DNA of 64,000 nucleotides from Nageia nagi (Eukaryota; Pinophyta). Below are positions 20,495 through 33,000 of the stretch, one piece after another. Within the stretch, counting starts at the first letter, position 1. Each line of letters begins with the position of its first letter. The translations under genes were made by a program, and so were the position numbers. Where the stretch lies: positions 104,532,001 through 104,596,000 of the forward strand of contig JBITNC010000001.1 in assembly GCA_050084985.1 (NCBI GenBank), in the 5' to 3' direction. The notes below the pieces were generated by a model that made no database searches, was not told the origin of the DNA, and saw nothing but the letters and a program-made list of their open reading frames with translations.

Positions 20495-23470
20495 AGTATT
20501 GCATTTTGCTACTAACATGTTATTTTTTATGTGTTAGTTCCTTTTTTTTGGTAAAATATACCTAATAAATTGCAATATTTTCTTTCTTGAGTAACCCCCT
20601 ATGTTATTTGAAATTTTTTTAAATTGCTACAATTTAAAAAAAAATAACAAGGGATTATTATACAATCATCTTGTATTTTTGTAATATTGCAAAAATAATA
20701 TTACAAAATATGCTTGAAAACTTAATTTGAAAAAAAAAATATATGATGCAATTTGTGAGTAATAACCTTTTATTAGGTTTCTTTTAATGTTTATATTTTT
20801 TTCTAAAAATATTACAAAGGGTTAGTAAAGAAAAATTTACAATCTACTTCAAACAATTTTTTTAAAATAAGTTTTTAAGTTTTATTAACAATATACTACA
20901 TTACAAAAGGGGGAATTTTTTCTACATTTTTTTGCCTATTATAATATAGATATATCCAAATTTTTTATTAAAGAAGGGGTCTCTTCCGTTGGTAGTGGTA
21001 GCCTAGTTCCTCCACTAGAGGTGGCTCTAGTGATGGCATCCTGGTTCCTTCACTATCGATGGTGCTAGCAGTGGTGCATGTTTGCCACCCTCTATCCACT
21101 ACCCCCCTTCTACTCTATCACCCTCCCCTGCTTAATGACTTTCTGAGCTCTCCTTTTTTCCTAGATGGTAGTGGTGGTGATGGTTTTAGTCCACAAAAGT
21201 TAGACACACTTCCATTACACCATGGATCTGCTTAGAGGGTGGAGTTCACCATTGGGCATCATGAATTTTTTTTGCTACATTTCATCATGGCTACATTTCA
21301 TCAAGTTAAGTTTCATCACCCCTCCTTTTGTGATCACCTCCTCCACCTGCAACAAGGGTTTGTTGGCCACTATTTCTCATCTCCTTTCACCTTTACAGTC
21401 CCTCAATAGCCCTCTTAACCTACCTCTCCATGGCCACCCCTCCCTTGTGGCCCCTTCTATTGTTGGTAGTGGTGCTAGCACTAGTAAAGGTTGCTCTACT
21501 CATGGGTCAAATGTCTCCTCCTCCCTACTCCTCATTATCTCCTTTGCACTCCTCACGATCTACTCCTTATGATTTGATCCTCATTGTCTACTCCTCATGA
21601 TCTTCACTTCTCTATCTCCCTTGCATGATCATGGTCTCTCCTTTTCTTGCATAGTCATCACATCTCCTCCGCTTACTTACCATGACTCGCTATAGAATCC
21701 TCACTCCATTTGTTTCCTACATAGCCTCAATTTTTTTGTTGTTATTAAAAAGTTCTCCCCCTCCATTTTTTTTTCAAACATAGTTATTGTGCATTTAATT
21801 TTTTACCAAGGGAGGGGATCTAACTTTTTATGTCCTTGTTTAATTACTTGCAAGCTCTAAAGAAGCAAACATATACTTTTTTTTAATAGTCATTTAATAT
21901 TTTTTGCTTGCTTACAAGTCATTTGTTCTTATTAGATGCACTTAGAAGTACTTATACTCCAACTTTAAAGCATTGTCATGATGAATATAATACTATAAAG
22001 TAAGTAGATACATCATTACTCTTAAATGCTATCCAATTTTTTTAGAAAAATGTGGCAAATAAAATTAATTCTTTAGGAGTATATATTTTTTATTTGCCTT
22101 AAATACTTTTAAGTATGGCAATTTACTTAGGCAAAATGATAAATATTATGTAAAATTGACACTTTAAGGAATTTTTTTACCTAAGTATTTTTTTAATGAT
22201 TTCATATTTCCTAAAAGGGAAACCTATGCTATTTTTTAAGTAAACAAGGGAATTTTTTTTTTTTTTACTTAAAATATAAATGCATACTTAAAAGACAATT
22301 TTTTTCGCATACAAGTTTTAGGGATAAAACTTTAAGTAAAAAGGGAGAATTTGTATAATTTTTAACTTAAAAACTTTATCTAGATCTTGCATGCTAAATG
22401 TTTTTAATGCATGCCTCTTAATCTTGTATATGAATAAAAGTACTTAAAACTTTTAAAGCTAAATAATTCATTTTTTTACTTAAATTTTTAGGTTAAATAA
22501 TGCATTTTTTTATTTTTAAATATAAATGATGCATGCTCATTACTTAAATTTTTTAAGTTATGGAATAATGCATGCTTACTTAATTTTTTATATCATGGAT
22601 TGATACATGCTAAGTATCTTCTTATGAAAAGTTAATATACTCATGCAAATTATTATGGACCTATGTAAAGATGTTCTTTAGAGGTTGGTAACCAAAATCC
22701 ATTAGACACTTGGGTTTCAAAATTTTGAATGGATGATGTTTTACTTTTGCTTTTTTACTTCATGTTTCACACTTTAATTTATTTTCTTATGCAATTAAAA
22801 ATGTAAACATTGAAATGAGCAACTCCTTAAAATGAACACATCCACATGTACATTCTACAACACAACTTATTTGGGGAGCCATGAGGTGAGGATAGAAAAA
22901 TTGGAGCCCTTAAGTTCGATGATCCAAGTGGTGAAAGTTTGCACTTCTCAATTACACCTAAGTCCTTTGTTGGTTTGAACATAACTCTATTAATTGGATA
23001 GGCATATGTGTAGTGATACCACATGTTCGCATGTCCATTTAAGGATTATCTTGATAACCTAGGAGGATAACTTAAAACCTAATCAAGATTAATAATTTGA
23101 TTGATCTAATAAATATCAAAACCTTAAAAAATAGCTATTACTTCTCCTTATGAGAGTATATTACTATCCAAAGGGAACTAGTTAAGGATTGGTAGGACCT
23201 AGGCTCCTCTTATGTGGGCATCTAGGTGAAGGCCTAATTTTAGATAAGAAAACAAGCCTTAACAATGTCACTTTGCATCTACAGTTCTTAAGATGAGAAA
23301 TATATTTGGGTACATAAGTTATTATTTGAATTGTAAAATATTTGCACTTATGAATCAAATCAAGCATATCTTTAATGTTAAATGTAACATGTATTATTTA
23401 CTTGGTTAAAACTTAACATTTAATGTTATTTATTGAACCACATGCTTATTATTTTACATTCTTGTGTAGA
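20495..23470 (+). other. Long non-coding leader of the Copia family A element
   Basis: About 3 kb separate the primer-binding site from gag. The start (20495-20970) is AT-rich with poly-T runs; 20985-21560 is richer in GC with recurring GGTAGTGGTG and GGTGCTAGCA phrases; the rest is AT-rich. The ORF 21222-21572 is low complexity and not supported. This leader is much longer than usual for Copia, and other insertions may be buried in it. Confidence 0.45.
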
Positions 23471-23471
23471 A

Positions 23472-24380
23472 AATGAGAGAATTGTTTTTACCCAAACACA
23501 TTTTTGATGATTCCAACTATGGGATTTGGGAACCATAAATGAGAGCTAAATTGTAGACAAAAAATCTTTGGCAAATAGTGAATGAAAACCTTATACCTCC
23601 TACAGTGAGAAGGCATTAGAGGTTTACAACACTAAGAATGAGTTGGCAACCTCCATGATTTACTGTGTAGTTTTAAATGATGTGCTCTTGATGATTTTCT
23701 CATCAACCTTAGCAAAGAAAGCTTGGGATAAGCTTAACAAATCTATCTTGATTTAAAATTTTTAATAAGGTTTACCATTGTCCAAAAGTTACTTCAATCT
23801 TATCAAAGGAAAGATGAAAATGTTGTCATCCACTTGAACAAAATTTTTGACCTAAAGATCCAACTTGTTGCTTGTGGATGTAATTGGATCAATGAGAATT
23901 TTATGGTCTTCATCATTATTCAAAGCTTTTCTTCAAAGTTTGAAAAATTTGTAATGGTTATGGAAATAAGGCTTGATGATGAAGAAGAAGTCTTCTCCCT
24001 TGAGAACCTTTCTAGGAACCTATTGAAGCATGAGAAAACCTTTAACAATAAGGTGTTGATTTCTTCTCCTAAGGATAATAATGTTACTCTTGAAGCAACC
24101 AAAACTACTTTCTAGAAGAAGTTCAAGCATCAAAATAAACTTATTTTTCTTCCTTAAAAAGGTTTGAGAAATGAGGTAATGGTCACAACAGTAGTAGGAA
24201 CAATAAGGACAATAACCACAATAGCAAGAATAATAGAAACAATAACCACTTAAACCAAAGAGATGGAAAAAGTAAAGCAAATAATTCATATTCTAAGAAA
24301 AAATTTGATAGTAATTGTAACTATTATAGCATTTAAGGTCACAAAGAAGTTGACTACTAAAAAAGAAAAGAAAAGAAAAG
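23472..24380 (+). pseudogene. Copia gag (family A)
   Basis: It starts MRELFLPKHIFDDSNYGIW. F-D-SNYG-W is the standard Copia gag opening, and NLWQIVNENLIPPTVR follows after a stop. The stretch 23834-24115 is the central gag helical part (LDDEEEVFSLENLSRNLLKH). Near 24316-24357 the zinc knuckle reads CNYYSI, stop, GHKEVDY, with the second and fourth ligands changed from Cys to Tyr. An (AAAAG)4 tract follows at 24359-24382. It cannot make a functional capsid protein. Confidence 0.75.
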
Positions 24381-24480
24381 AATAAAGGCAATGAAAATGT
24401 AAAAAAACTTCAAAAGAAAAAAGAATATTCATGCTAGTTTTGCTTCAATGCTCTACTCCATGTATCATTCTTTTTCATCT

Positions 24481-24530
24481 GAATGGATTGTTGATTTTGG
24501 TTCCATTAATCACCTTTGCTTTGAAAAGAA
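24481..24530 (+). pseudogene. Copia protease active-site region
   Basis: EWIVDFGSINHLC corresponds to the aspartic protease core W-(I/L)DSGA(S)-H, with the DSG triad now DFG. It lies between the gag knuckle and the GAG-pre-integrase domain, as expected. The rest of the protease is frameshifted. Confidence 0.65.
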
Positions 24531-24799
24531 AAAATTTAAGAATTTTTACAAGTATAGAAAATATGTAATTATGAAAGGTGCTTGAAAATGTTCTCTATGT
24601 TTTTAAGTTAAGGATGAACCTAATCTTCATGATCCAAGTTGTTAAAAAAGGGTACTCTTTTGAATTTGACTCTCAATCTTGGTGCATTAAGAAAGGATGT
24701 GCCACTTTGGTTAAAGGATCTATGAAAGGTAACCTCTACATTATGAATCAAGTTCCATCAAAGATGTGTCTTGATTCTAGTGTGTGTTCTAAAGGAAAT

Positions 24800-25700
24800 C
24801 TTTGGCACCATCATTAAGGGCACCTTAATCACAAGAGTATTCAAGTCATGAAAGACCAAAAACTTATAGAAGGTCCACCTCTAATTTCTCCTTCAGTTGG
24901 TCTATAAAAAAAGTGCATTATTGGTGAGATGCATAGACAAAAGTTTGAAAAAGATAAGGTAACAAGAGCATATCAACCTCAACTTATGCATTTAGATTTG
25001 ATGGGTCTATTTCAAACTAAGTCACTTAGAGGAGCATCTTAAATCTTGACCTTCATTGATGACTTTAGTAGCATGACCTTTGGGTATCTACTTAAGCACA
25101 AGGATCAAACTTTGAGAGTTTTAAGGTTTTAAATCCTTTGTTGAGAATCAAACTAACATTAAAATCAAAATGTTGAGATAAGATAATGGAGGAGAATATT
25201 ATAGCAATGAGTTCAATGACTATTATGTTAAATATAGAATCAAGAGGCAATTTACAATTTCATACACTCCTTAGCAGAATGGTGTTATCAAAAAGAAAAA
25301 TAGAATAATTATGAAGATGGTTAGATGCATGTTGGTAATTTTTCTAAATTTTTATGATGTGAAGCTATAAGCACTGCTATTTATACCTTGAATAGGTGTC
25401 CTAAAAAAGTTGTTTATATTAAAACTCCTTTTGAGGCTTGTCTAAGAAGAAAACATAAAATTTTTCACCTTAAGGTGTTTGGTTGTGAAGCATTCTCCTA
25501 CATTATTTCTAAGAAAAGAATGAAGTTGGATAAAAAAGTTAAAAAAATGCATCTTTATGGGTTACGATAGTCAGCATAGGGGCTACAAGATTTACTCTCC
25601 AACCTATAAAGTAGTATTCATTTCAAGGGATATAAAGTTGAATGAACTTCCTGATGAATCTACTTCTAATAAGGATGTTGATTATCTAAAAGACTCTTCA
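24800..25700 (+). pseudogene. Copia GAG-pre-integrase and integrase (family A)
   Basis: Landmarks in order: LWHHH-GHLNHKS (HHCC-type zinc region, about 24800), CIIGEMHRQKFEK, then HLDLMG with first catalytic Asp of the core (about 24990), ILTFIDDFSSMTFGYLLKHK with the next conserved Asp pair, and NRCPKKVVYIKTPFEACL at 25388-25450 with HLKVFGCEAF just after. This is the full Copia integrase plan, broken by stops and frameshifts. The region in between is frameshifted, and the third catalytic Glu cannot be placed with confidence. Confidence 0.8.
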
Positions 25701-25869
25701 GTTGCACTTAGCTAGTTATATATTGATGTAGATAAGTCATCTCAAGAATAAAACTCTCCAATTCAAAGGGTAACAAGGAGCATGACCTTAAATAAATCCT
25801 TAATTACCAAGATTGAAAACAAGCATGAGCCCTTAACCTTCAAACAATCCTCTAAACATGAGTGCTAGA

Positions 25870-26720
25870 TGGAAGCCATGAAAGTAGAGTATGAGACACT
25901 TATGAAAATTAAAACTTGGGTCCTTATCTCAATGAAAAGAATGTGATTGGAAATAAGTGGATTTACAAGGTTAAGTTCAATTTAGTTGGAGATATTAAGA
26001 AATACAAGGTAAGGTTAGTAGCTAAAGGTTTTGCTTAGAAATATAGTGTAGATTATGAAGAAATTTTTGCTCCCATGCCAAAGATGCCTACTATGAGAGT
26101 TATCTTTGCCCTTTTTATAGCTTAAGGATGGAAAGTTTCTCAACTTGACATCAAGAGTACATTTCTCAATGGTGACTTAGATGTGACAATCTTCTTGAAT
26201 CAATCAAAAGAGTTTATTATGGAAGGCAAAGAGTCCTTTGTGTGCAAGCTAAAGAAGTCATTGTATGAACTTAAGTAAGCACCTTGAGCCTAGTACAAAA
26301 AGATTTTAGGGTACTTTATAGATATTGATTTCTCTAAGTGTTTTTCTAACTTTGATCTATATGTACTCAATCAAAAAAAAGATGTGGTATTTATTCTCTT
26401 TTATATAGATGATATTTTGAATACTAAAAATAATGATGAAATCATTCAAGAGTACATATCCAAACTAAAGGCAACATTTGAAATTATTGTTCTTGATCTC
26501 TTGCACTACTATCTTGGAATGCAAGTGTATCAATACAAGAATTGTACTTACTTAAATTAATCTAAGTATATATCAAACATATTATTGAAGTTTGGAATGA
26601 ATAAGTGTAGATATGCTATAATACCAGTCTCTCTTGGAATCACTATTTCTCTAAGCTCCAACTCTTAGTTAGCTAATGCTATAGCTTACAAGTAATTAAT
26701 TGGTAGTCTTTTATATTTGA
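25870..26720 (+). pseudogene. Copia reverse transcriptase (family A)
   Basis: Motifs in order: KVKFNLVGDIKKYKVRLVAKG (family K-K----G-I-RYKARLVAKG); VSQLDIKSTFLNGDL, the catalytic Asp motif (QLDVK-AFL-G-L); a LKKSLYELK segment followed by stops exactly where the family reads QAP-R-W; and FYIDDIL at about 26395-26418, the YVDD catalytic box as YIDD. HYYLGMQV follows. Catalytic Asp residues survive even though the frame is broken by at least five stops. In a live element this enzyme would make cDNA in the particle. Confidence 0.85.
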
Positions 26721-26929
26721 CTGTATCTAGGCTAGATATTACCTTTGCAGTGAATTTGATGGTATAATTCATGCAAAAACCATATGTTGAGCACCTTAAT
26801 ACTGTTAAACAAATCTTAAGGCATGTTGCAGGGACTAAAAATCTTACTCTCAAGTATTCCAAGTTACTCTCATTTGTTCTCTCTGGATTCTTAGATTTTG
26901 ACTATGGAGGAGATATAGATGATAGAAAG

Positions 26930-27365
26930 TAAACCTCTATGTATGTATTTAGCATTGGTTCAAGTGCTATCTCTTGGAATTCCAAGAAGTAACCTACTAT
27001 TTCTCTTTCCACCATAGAAGCTAAATATCATGCCATATTTATTGCAACCCAGGAAGCCATTTGGCTAAGGCATCTTTTGAAAGAAATTAGGTATGAGCAA
27101 GGTGGCTCATTTTTTTTTTCTTCAAATAATTAATCAGCTATTTCTTTGGCTGAGAATCTTATGTTCCATTAGAGAGCATAACATATAGAAATTCATTCCC
27201 ATTTTATCAAAGAGAAGGTTCTTGATGGCATCATACACCTAAAGTATTGTCCATCCACCTTGAACTCCATTGATTTGTTCTCCAAGCCCCTCTTAGAAGC
27301 TCAATTGTATAAGCTTAGGAATGCTATTAGGTTGGTGAAGTTGCCCTTAAGGGGAAGTGAAGTTT
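26930..27365 (+). pseudogene. Copia RNase H (family A)
   Basis: It reads ISWNSKK, stop, PTISLSTIEAKYHAIFIATQ, then EAIWLRHLLKEI. The family motif is SWSSKKQP-VSLSS-EAEY-A---A--E--WL--LL-EL, so the stop sits at Gln. It ends with the HIEIHSHFIKEKVLDG-type segment (HID---HFIR). The domain would remove RNA from the RNA-DNA hybrid. This is the last coding part before the 3' region. Confidence 0.8.
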
Positions 27366-27509
27366 GAATTCTTATGTTAAATTCATATTTGTGATGATAA
27401 CTTCACCTCTACAAGGATTTTATGTTGTATAGTGTTGATTTTGTTGTACAACTTTATGGTAAGTTTGCTCTATGTTAGGAACTTGTTGTACAAAATTTTA
27501 AAAGCAAAA

Positions 27510-27680
27510 ATTAGCCAATCTAGCATTGTTTAGCTATCCATGTGAGAGGAACTATTATGTCTTTTGGCACTATTCCATTATGAATATGTGAGAAACTCGT
27601 ATGTGCATTCTCTATTTTGGTCAATCTAACACTGTTCAGTTATCCATATGCAAGGAACTCATATGTGCATGCTGTATTTT
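27510..27680 (+). repeat. About 107-bp imperfect duplication in the Copia 3' region
   Basis: CCAATCTAGCATTGTTTAGC at about 27514 recurs as TCAATCTAACACTGTTCAGT at about 27620, each followed by TATCCATRTG and a GGAACT phrase. It lies between RNase H and the polypurine tract and has no coding function. Confidence 0.6.
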
Positions 27681-28131
27681 TTAATGTTAATCAACAAATG
27701 TTTTATATACAACAGGTGACTATAAGTTTTTGGTATGGCATCTTCATGATGACTTATAGTGCACCATTGATCAGTTCATGATGGCATTCATGTGGTTCAT
27801 CTATCTTCAATGAGATGAATGTATTACATCTAACTGATCTTGTTATTTGAGATGCTTATGATTTGTAGGTTCCTTTGAGATTACAAGTTACTCACCTTAG
27901 GTATGTAGGCTCTTGGAGACTCTTCATGACTTCTAGTTAGATGACTACTTCATGTACATTGAAACTGGTTGTGGTTAATGATTACATTTGGCAAAGTAAT
28001 GAGTCTCAAAATAGATCTTTCTCACTTCGCAATTATGTAAAAATTTCTCATCTCTATTGTATCTATTTGGAGGAGAACTCTCTTACTTTCTTTTCTTCTT
28101 CTCTTTACTTACTCTATCCCAATATTGCATT

Positions 28132-28140
28132 AAGGGGGAG
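28132..28140 (+). other. Polypurine tract of the Copia family A element
   Basis: AAGGGGGAG directly precedes the 3' LTR. This is the plus-strand priming site and confirms the LTR boundary and the orientation. Confidence 0.85.
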
Positions 28141-28350
28141 CGTTGGAATCTATAATGCATTATTGTAAAGGTTTGTATTAAATCTTCTATGTAAGTTCAC
28201 TTAAATACTTAAGGTATTTAAGTGAATATGATAATGTAACTTTTCCTACACTCCATGTCATGAGCATGCCCCTTGGGTAAAAGGATGTGCATGTCATGCT
28301 TTTGTACATTAGATAAAAGGGTGATACAAAAATGGATTTTAGCCTATAAA
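28141..28350 (+). repeat. Truncated 3' LTR of the Copia family A element
   Basis: It begins CGTTGGAATCTATAATGC and follows the 5' LTR for about 210 bp. It stops inside the TATA block (CCTATAAAATATAG instead of CCTATAAATAGAAG), after which the sequence is unrelated. About 290 bp of LTR are missing. Confidence 0.85.
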
Positions 28351-30599
28351 ATATAGTCCAATTGTAAAAAATATATATATATATATATTTGAAATCTACA
28401 CTCTATCTTATATAATGGGTTTTAATTTTGTAATAAAATTCTATAAAAAATTTATTAAATACACATTGAAAATTGGTTTTTTTCCATTTTCATTGATACG
28501 AACTTACATGTGTATGTCCAAGGCTAAGGATTGGTTCACCATACCTCTCCTAAGATAAAATACAAGGAAAACCCTAATGGAAATGGATTTTAAATTTGGA
28601 ATGAGTTCTCATTATAAAACAGGATCCCGATATGAACATGATCTTATTACATATTGGAATCCCATTATTTAAAGTAAAATGAATGTGGATGTGAAAAGGA
28701 ATGGGATCCTATTTTGCATAAATTTGTATTTTTTAAAAATAGAATCTTGTTTTGTAAAATATGATCCCATTTTCAAAATAGGATCCTAGTTTGTTCAAGT
28801 TCATGAACCATATATCAGGATCCCATTTTGGTTTTAGATTGGGAATCCAAAACAAAATAGGATCCCAATTTTTACAACATGGGATCGTGTTCTTTCCAAA
28901 AATAAATTTGAGTCCTCCCATGTCCACTTTTAGTGGAACCAACTTCTCTCATGCACCAATGAGAGTTATAAGTAGATAGATGTCTAATTTAGATAAGGAA
29001 CATTGAATAGTTGTGAAGAGAAAATTAAACTATCTATGTGGTATTTCAAAAATATAGTTTGATATAAAGGATGTTTAATTTATCATATGGACCTTTCTTT
29101 TTTATAGTTATATTGATGTTGAAGGTATTAGAGATCATGATAATTAAATATTCAATACTAATTTTGTATTATCCTATTTGGGGAAGTGATTAGTTAGTTA
29201 TATGAGAAAAAGATAATCAATTATATTACTCTCAACTAAATATTTTAATATGTTGTAACTACTCATGGATGCAAGGAAGTAGTATAAATATAGAGGTTGT
29301 ATTCAAAAATAAATTTTACAAAAACAATTATTGAGGATAAATTTTGATATTCAAAATGTAATCTACTACCAAAGAATGTCAATTATCATGTTTCATTAAA
29401 GCACATTGATATCCAATTTCACCTTATTAGATTTATGATTGAAATGGAAAAGGTAATGTAACAAAAACTTAATACATAGAAGAAATTTATTGATATATTG
29501 ACCAATTATATCAATACTGATAAGTTTTTTGGTGTTGGATATCAATGACCATTATCATCCCTTAAAAGACCAAGGATATATATCGACCCTTTGTGAAGTC
29601 AACAACAAGTGGAAATAATTTGATATATGTTGTACCATTCCATGTATTACATCAATAAACTAAATTACATCCATATGTAGTTTTTTAAATCAATTAAAAA
29701 AATAAAATTTGAGGTCTACTTTTAAGAGAGTATAAGTTTTATATTTATACATTTAAATACATATAAGTTGGGTTTTATGTATTTGTTATGTAACCCATGG
29801 TTTTATTATTATTATTTTGTAAAAATATGAATTCCTTTATCAATATGGTTATTTAAATTTCATAGTTGCATGAATATTAATGTATGAAGAATGAATGAGG
29901 TAGAAAAAGAGACCTATCAAGAAACACACTAGACATCTATTGTATTGTATTGTATCATTTTTTTGGATATTTAATATACTTGATATTTTCTTAGTTTTTT
30001 TCTTGAAAGGGTTTTCCCAAGATAAGCATGTATATCTATTTTAAATGGTTATTTGCTCTTATTCATATTATTTGGATTTCTCTTTTATATATTTTCTAAT
30101 AAATAAGAAATTAGATAAATTTAGGATAAAAGAATTAGGTTCAAGTTATTGGATAAATACATGATTAAATAATTGTAAAAATTCATAAATAATGAAATTT
30201 ATGATATTCTTGAATGAACACATTTAATAGCTAACATTAACGAGAATAGGATATAAATAGTTTAAGGGAATTATACATAATAATAAAAATATAAAATGTA
30301 TAAGTCTTAGTGAGTGAGTTGTAGTCAAAATGCAATACAATCACATATTTATCCCATTTTGAGAAATATATAGGATGTAGGTTTCCCCATGCAATCTTGA
30401 ATTAAAACCATCATGAAACATGGACAATGTGGTCATCATAGAAAAATTAGAATAAAAGATCAAAGTAATGACTACAACTAAAATTATTAATAATGAAGCA
30501 TGAATCATAATTCCAATTGGAAATTATAGCTTTAAATATACTAATAGAAATAAGAATATTCATTTGATAAATTTGTAGGAATTATGTTGAACCTTAACT
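28351..30599. other. Gene-free stretch with a GGATCC-motif cluster
   Basis: An (AT)n tract lies at 28370-28388. From 28620 to 28890 about ten GGATCC-like cores occur every 17-44 bp. The ORFs there on both strands (28733-28942 minus, 28791-28979 plus) result from the palindromic motif and are not genes. From 28980 to 30600 nothing is recognised. Confidence 0.5.
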
Positions 30600-31000
30600 T
30601 TATTAAGAGATAAATGGTTGAAAAACATAAGATGAATGGTTAAGTAGATATAGTGGAATTACCTCAAGAATTCATGCTATTCAATTTTAAAAGTAAGAAG
30701 GATATAAATAAGGTACTTGAACTAGCTCTATGGTTTTTGGGGGTGGAAAGGATTGGTCTTAAAAATGTTCATCATAGATTTTGGACCTAAGTTAGAGAGG
30801 ATCAATTTAATCCTAGTATGGATTATTCTACTAAAATTACCCATTGAATATTGGAATATCAATATTCTTATACAAATCATTAATAGAATAAAATCTCGTG
30901 TATCAATTTAGAAGTTCACAAGGGTGGAGAGTATGATAACAAATGTGCACTTTTGTATCAATATTAATATAACAAAGGAAGTATGAAAATTATATTTATT
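30600..31000 (+). pseudogene. LINE ORF1 relic (DUF4283-like)
   Basis: In the plus frames, DIVELPQEFMLFNFKSKKDI is followed by ALWFLGVERIGLK, a HHRFW block, FNPSMDYSTKIT and LPIEYWNINILIQIINRI. This matches DUF4283 of plant LINE ORF1 proteins (W-----L--F-F----D---VL----W---G-----R-W---F-P, then P-WVRL-NLP-EYWN---L--I-N-IG). ORF1 coats element RNA. Frameshifts and stops are frequent, and the conserved RL pair is lost. The extent of the rest of this LINE is unclear: 31000-32000 may be its C-terminal part, but no knuckle was found. Confidence 0.6.
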
Positions 31001-33000
31001 AATGAGAAAGGTGGTACTACATTGGAATAAGAGATCATCTATAGAAATATCCTTGACCAATGAATTATCTACTTAAAAATTTATCATTATACATAGGAGT
31101 ATTTGGTGAGAATTTAGGAAGATAAAAGACTCAATTAAAATCAAAATATATTCCTAAAAAAAAATCATATATATAGGATGGAAAAAAAATGTGGATTGAG
31201 TTGGTGTGGAATTTGGTAAGGTAACCTAGTTTAAGCCTTGATAATTGAAGAGTGTTATAATCTTATAATCAAAGAAATCAAATTGAAGAAATAAAAATGG
31301 AAGATGAACAAATAATGGAAATGAAAATAGTATAATATAGTAGAACTCATATAAAGTGTAAGAAAGATAAAGATAAAGGTAAGAAATGAGAGGGATGAAG
31401 AGGAATAGGATTTGAATCTCACTAGATAAAATAGTGGTAAATATAAATGAAACTCTAAATTATGGTAAAAATCATAGAGGTAGACCATCAAATTGAGACA
31501 TTAGGGACATAAAAATAGAAATAGATATTGTCAATTAAATTCAATGCACTATAGAGAAAAGTGGAAGCCCATGGGCCTCAAGAAGTGAACTAGCCAAAAG
31601 AATTATAGTTAAAAAGGAAGAAGAATAAGTAGAAATATTCATAAGAGAGAATGATCAGAGGATCATCAAAAAATAGTTGAAATTTACATTAAATATTTTA
31701 AAAGGTCCAAAAATAGAAAATAATTTCAAAAAAATTCCATCTAAAAATTCTGAAAAAAATTAAGGAATATATTAAGAAATTAAGAGAAGAAGGTAAGCTA
31801 GATAAAAATAATAATTAGGAAAAATAAATAGTAGAAAAGAATAATAGAAAATTGGTAGAATAAAGTAGAAAATAAAATCAGCATAGTGAGGAAAAGAGTA
31901 AGGTCTTATGGATCCTAGAGAAAATCTTATGAGATCAATAGTTTAAACAATAGGGAAAAAAATATACATGCTAGATAGAAAACCATATTAAATTATTATG
32001 AACAAAAATATAGATAAAGTTACAATTTGGATGAAACTAGGTTACATTTTATCCACTATTAGGTATTGTATTGTTGAAATTTTATGCTACAAGTTGACTA
32101 TATTTTGTAGTAGTTATTCTAATGAAGAATTTTGATGAACTTGTTATGTATTTTGTTAGTTACTATCAAAATCCCCTTTTTACCCATTATAAAAAAGTTT
32201 ATATAAGTCTTGAAATATACCACATATAAGTTTATGAAATAAAAAAGATAACAAAGTAGGATAAAATATAATAATAATAATAAGCATCAAATAATAGTGT
32301 GATGAAATAGAATAGGAAAAAATATTTAATTAATGATGTTTATTCAATTATAATAAATATAAATCAACTTAGACAATAAAAAATGAAAAATACATTTCTA
32401 CCATTGACAAAAATAACTTTCAATATCAATGAGTTTGAAGCTTTAAAATTCCCATTCATAATGTTTAACATAATTGATTATTAAAATAAAATATTTAGAT
32501 AATAAGGTATGATCTAACCAATCTATATTATTCTATATGTCTTCTCTAAATAATATGAATTAATATATCATAAAGAATCAAAAATATTATTAAGAGGTTT
32601 TAACTTAAATATTTAATTATCACATTATAACATGATTATGATGATAGTTTGTATATGGGTAATATGTTTTATAATGTGAATATTATTTCTACAAGTAATG
32701 AAATTTAATTATTCCATCTTGAAATTATCAATTTTAAGATATTAGTAAATTATCTATATATAATGAATTTCAAAATGATGAATAATACTTTTACTTTATC
32801 TTGGGAAAGTGTGAAAGTTTAAAATTTGAAAGTGTTTCATAATGATAAGCTCCAAAAGCTTTCCAATCCTTCATATCTCAAATAAAAACTAACTTTTATC
32901 AATAAAGAAATATTTTATATTGTCATTATAATCATAAATGAAATAAAATAAATATTGTACTTGTTAAGTTCTTGATAAATAATAAATAAATGGATATCAT
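31001..33000. other. AT-rich stretch, possible LINE remainder
   Basis: Plus-strand frames from 31500 to 31950 are rich in Lys, Glu and Asn, as expected from very A-rich DNA, and could be the tail of the LINE ORF1 to the left. The minus ORF 31255-31491 is Phe/Tyr/Leu-rich low complexity and not supported. Nothing else was recognised. Confidence 0.35.

Larger units (their letters stand above)
19843..28350 (+). mobile_element. Copia LTR retrotransposon, family A (near full structure)
   Basis: An ordered Copia element: 5' LTR 19843-20342, primer-binding site 20346-20357, long non-coding leader to about 23470, gag, protease, integrase, reverse transcriptase, RNase H ending near 27370, a 3' region, a polypurine tract at 28132-28140 and a 3' LTR truncated after 210 bp. 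All domains lie on the plus strand in the order PR-IN-RT-RH that defines Copia. The coding part has dozens of stops and frameshifts, so it is not autonomous. The 3' LTR break removes any target duplication. Confidence 0.85.

Noticed and set aside
28733-28979. Opposing ORFs as small genes
   Set aside because: Both arise from the palindromic GGATCC-like cluster, which reads similarly on both strands.
31255-31491. Phe/Tyr/Leu-rich minus ORF as a membrane peptide
   Set aside because: It is the complement of purine-rich low-complexity DNA; no conserved feature.
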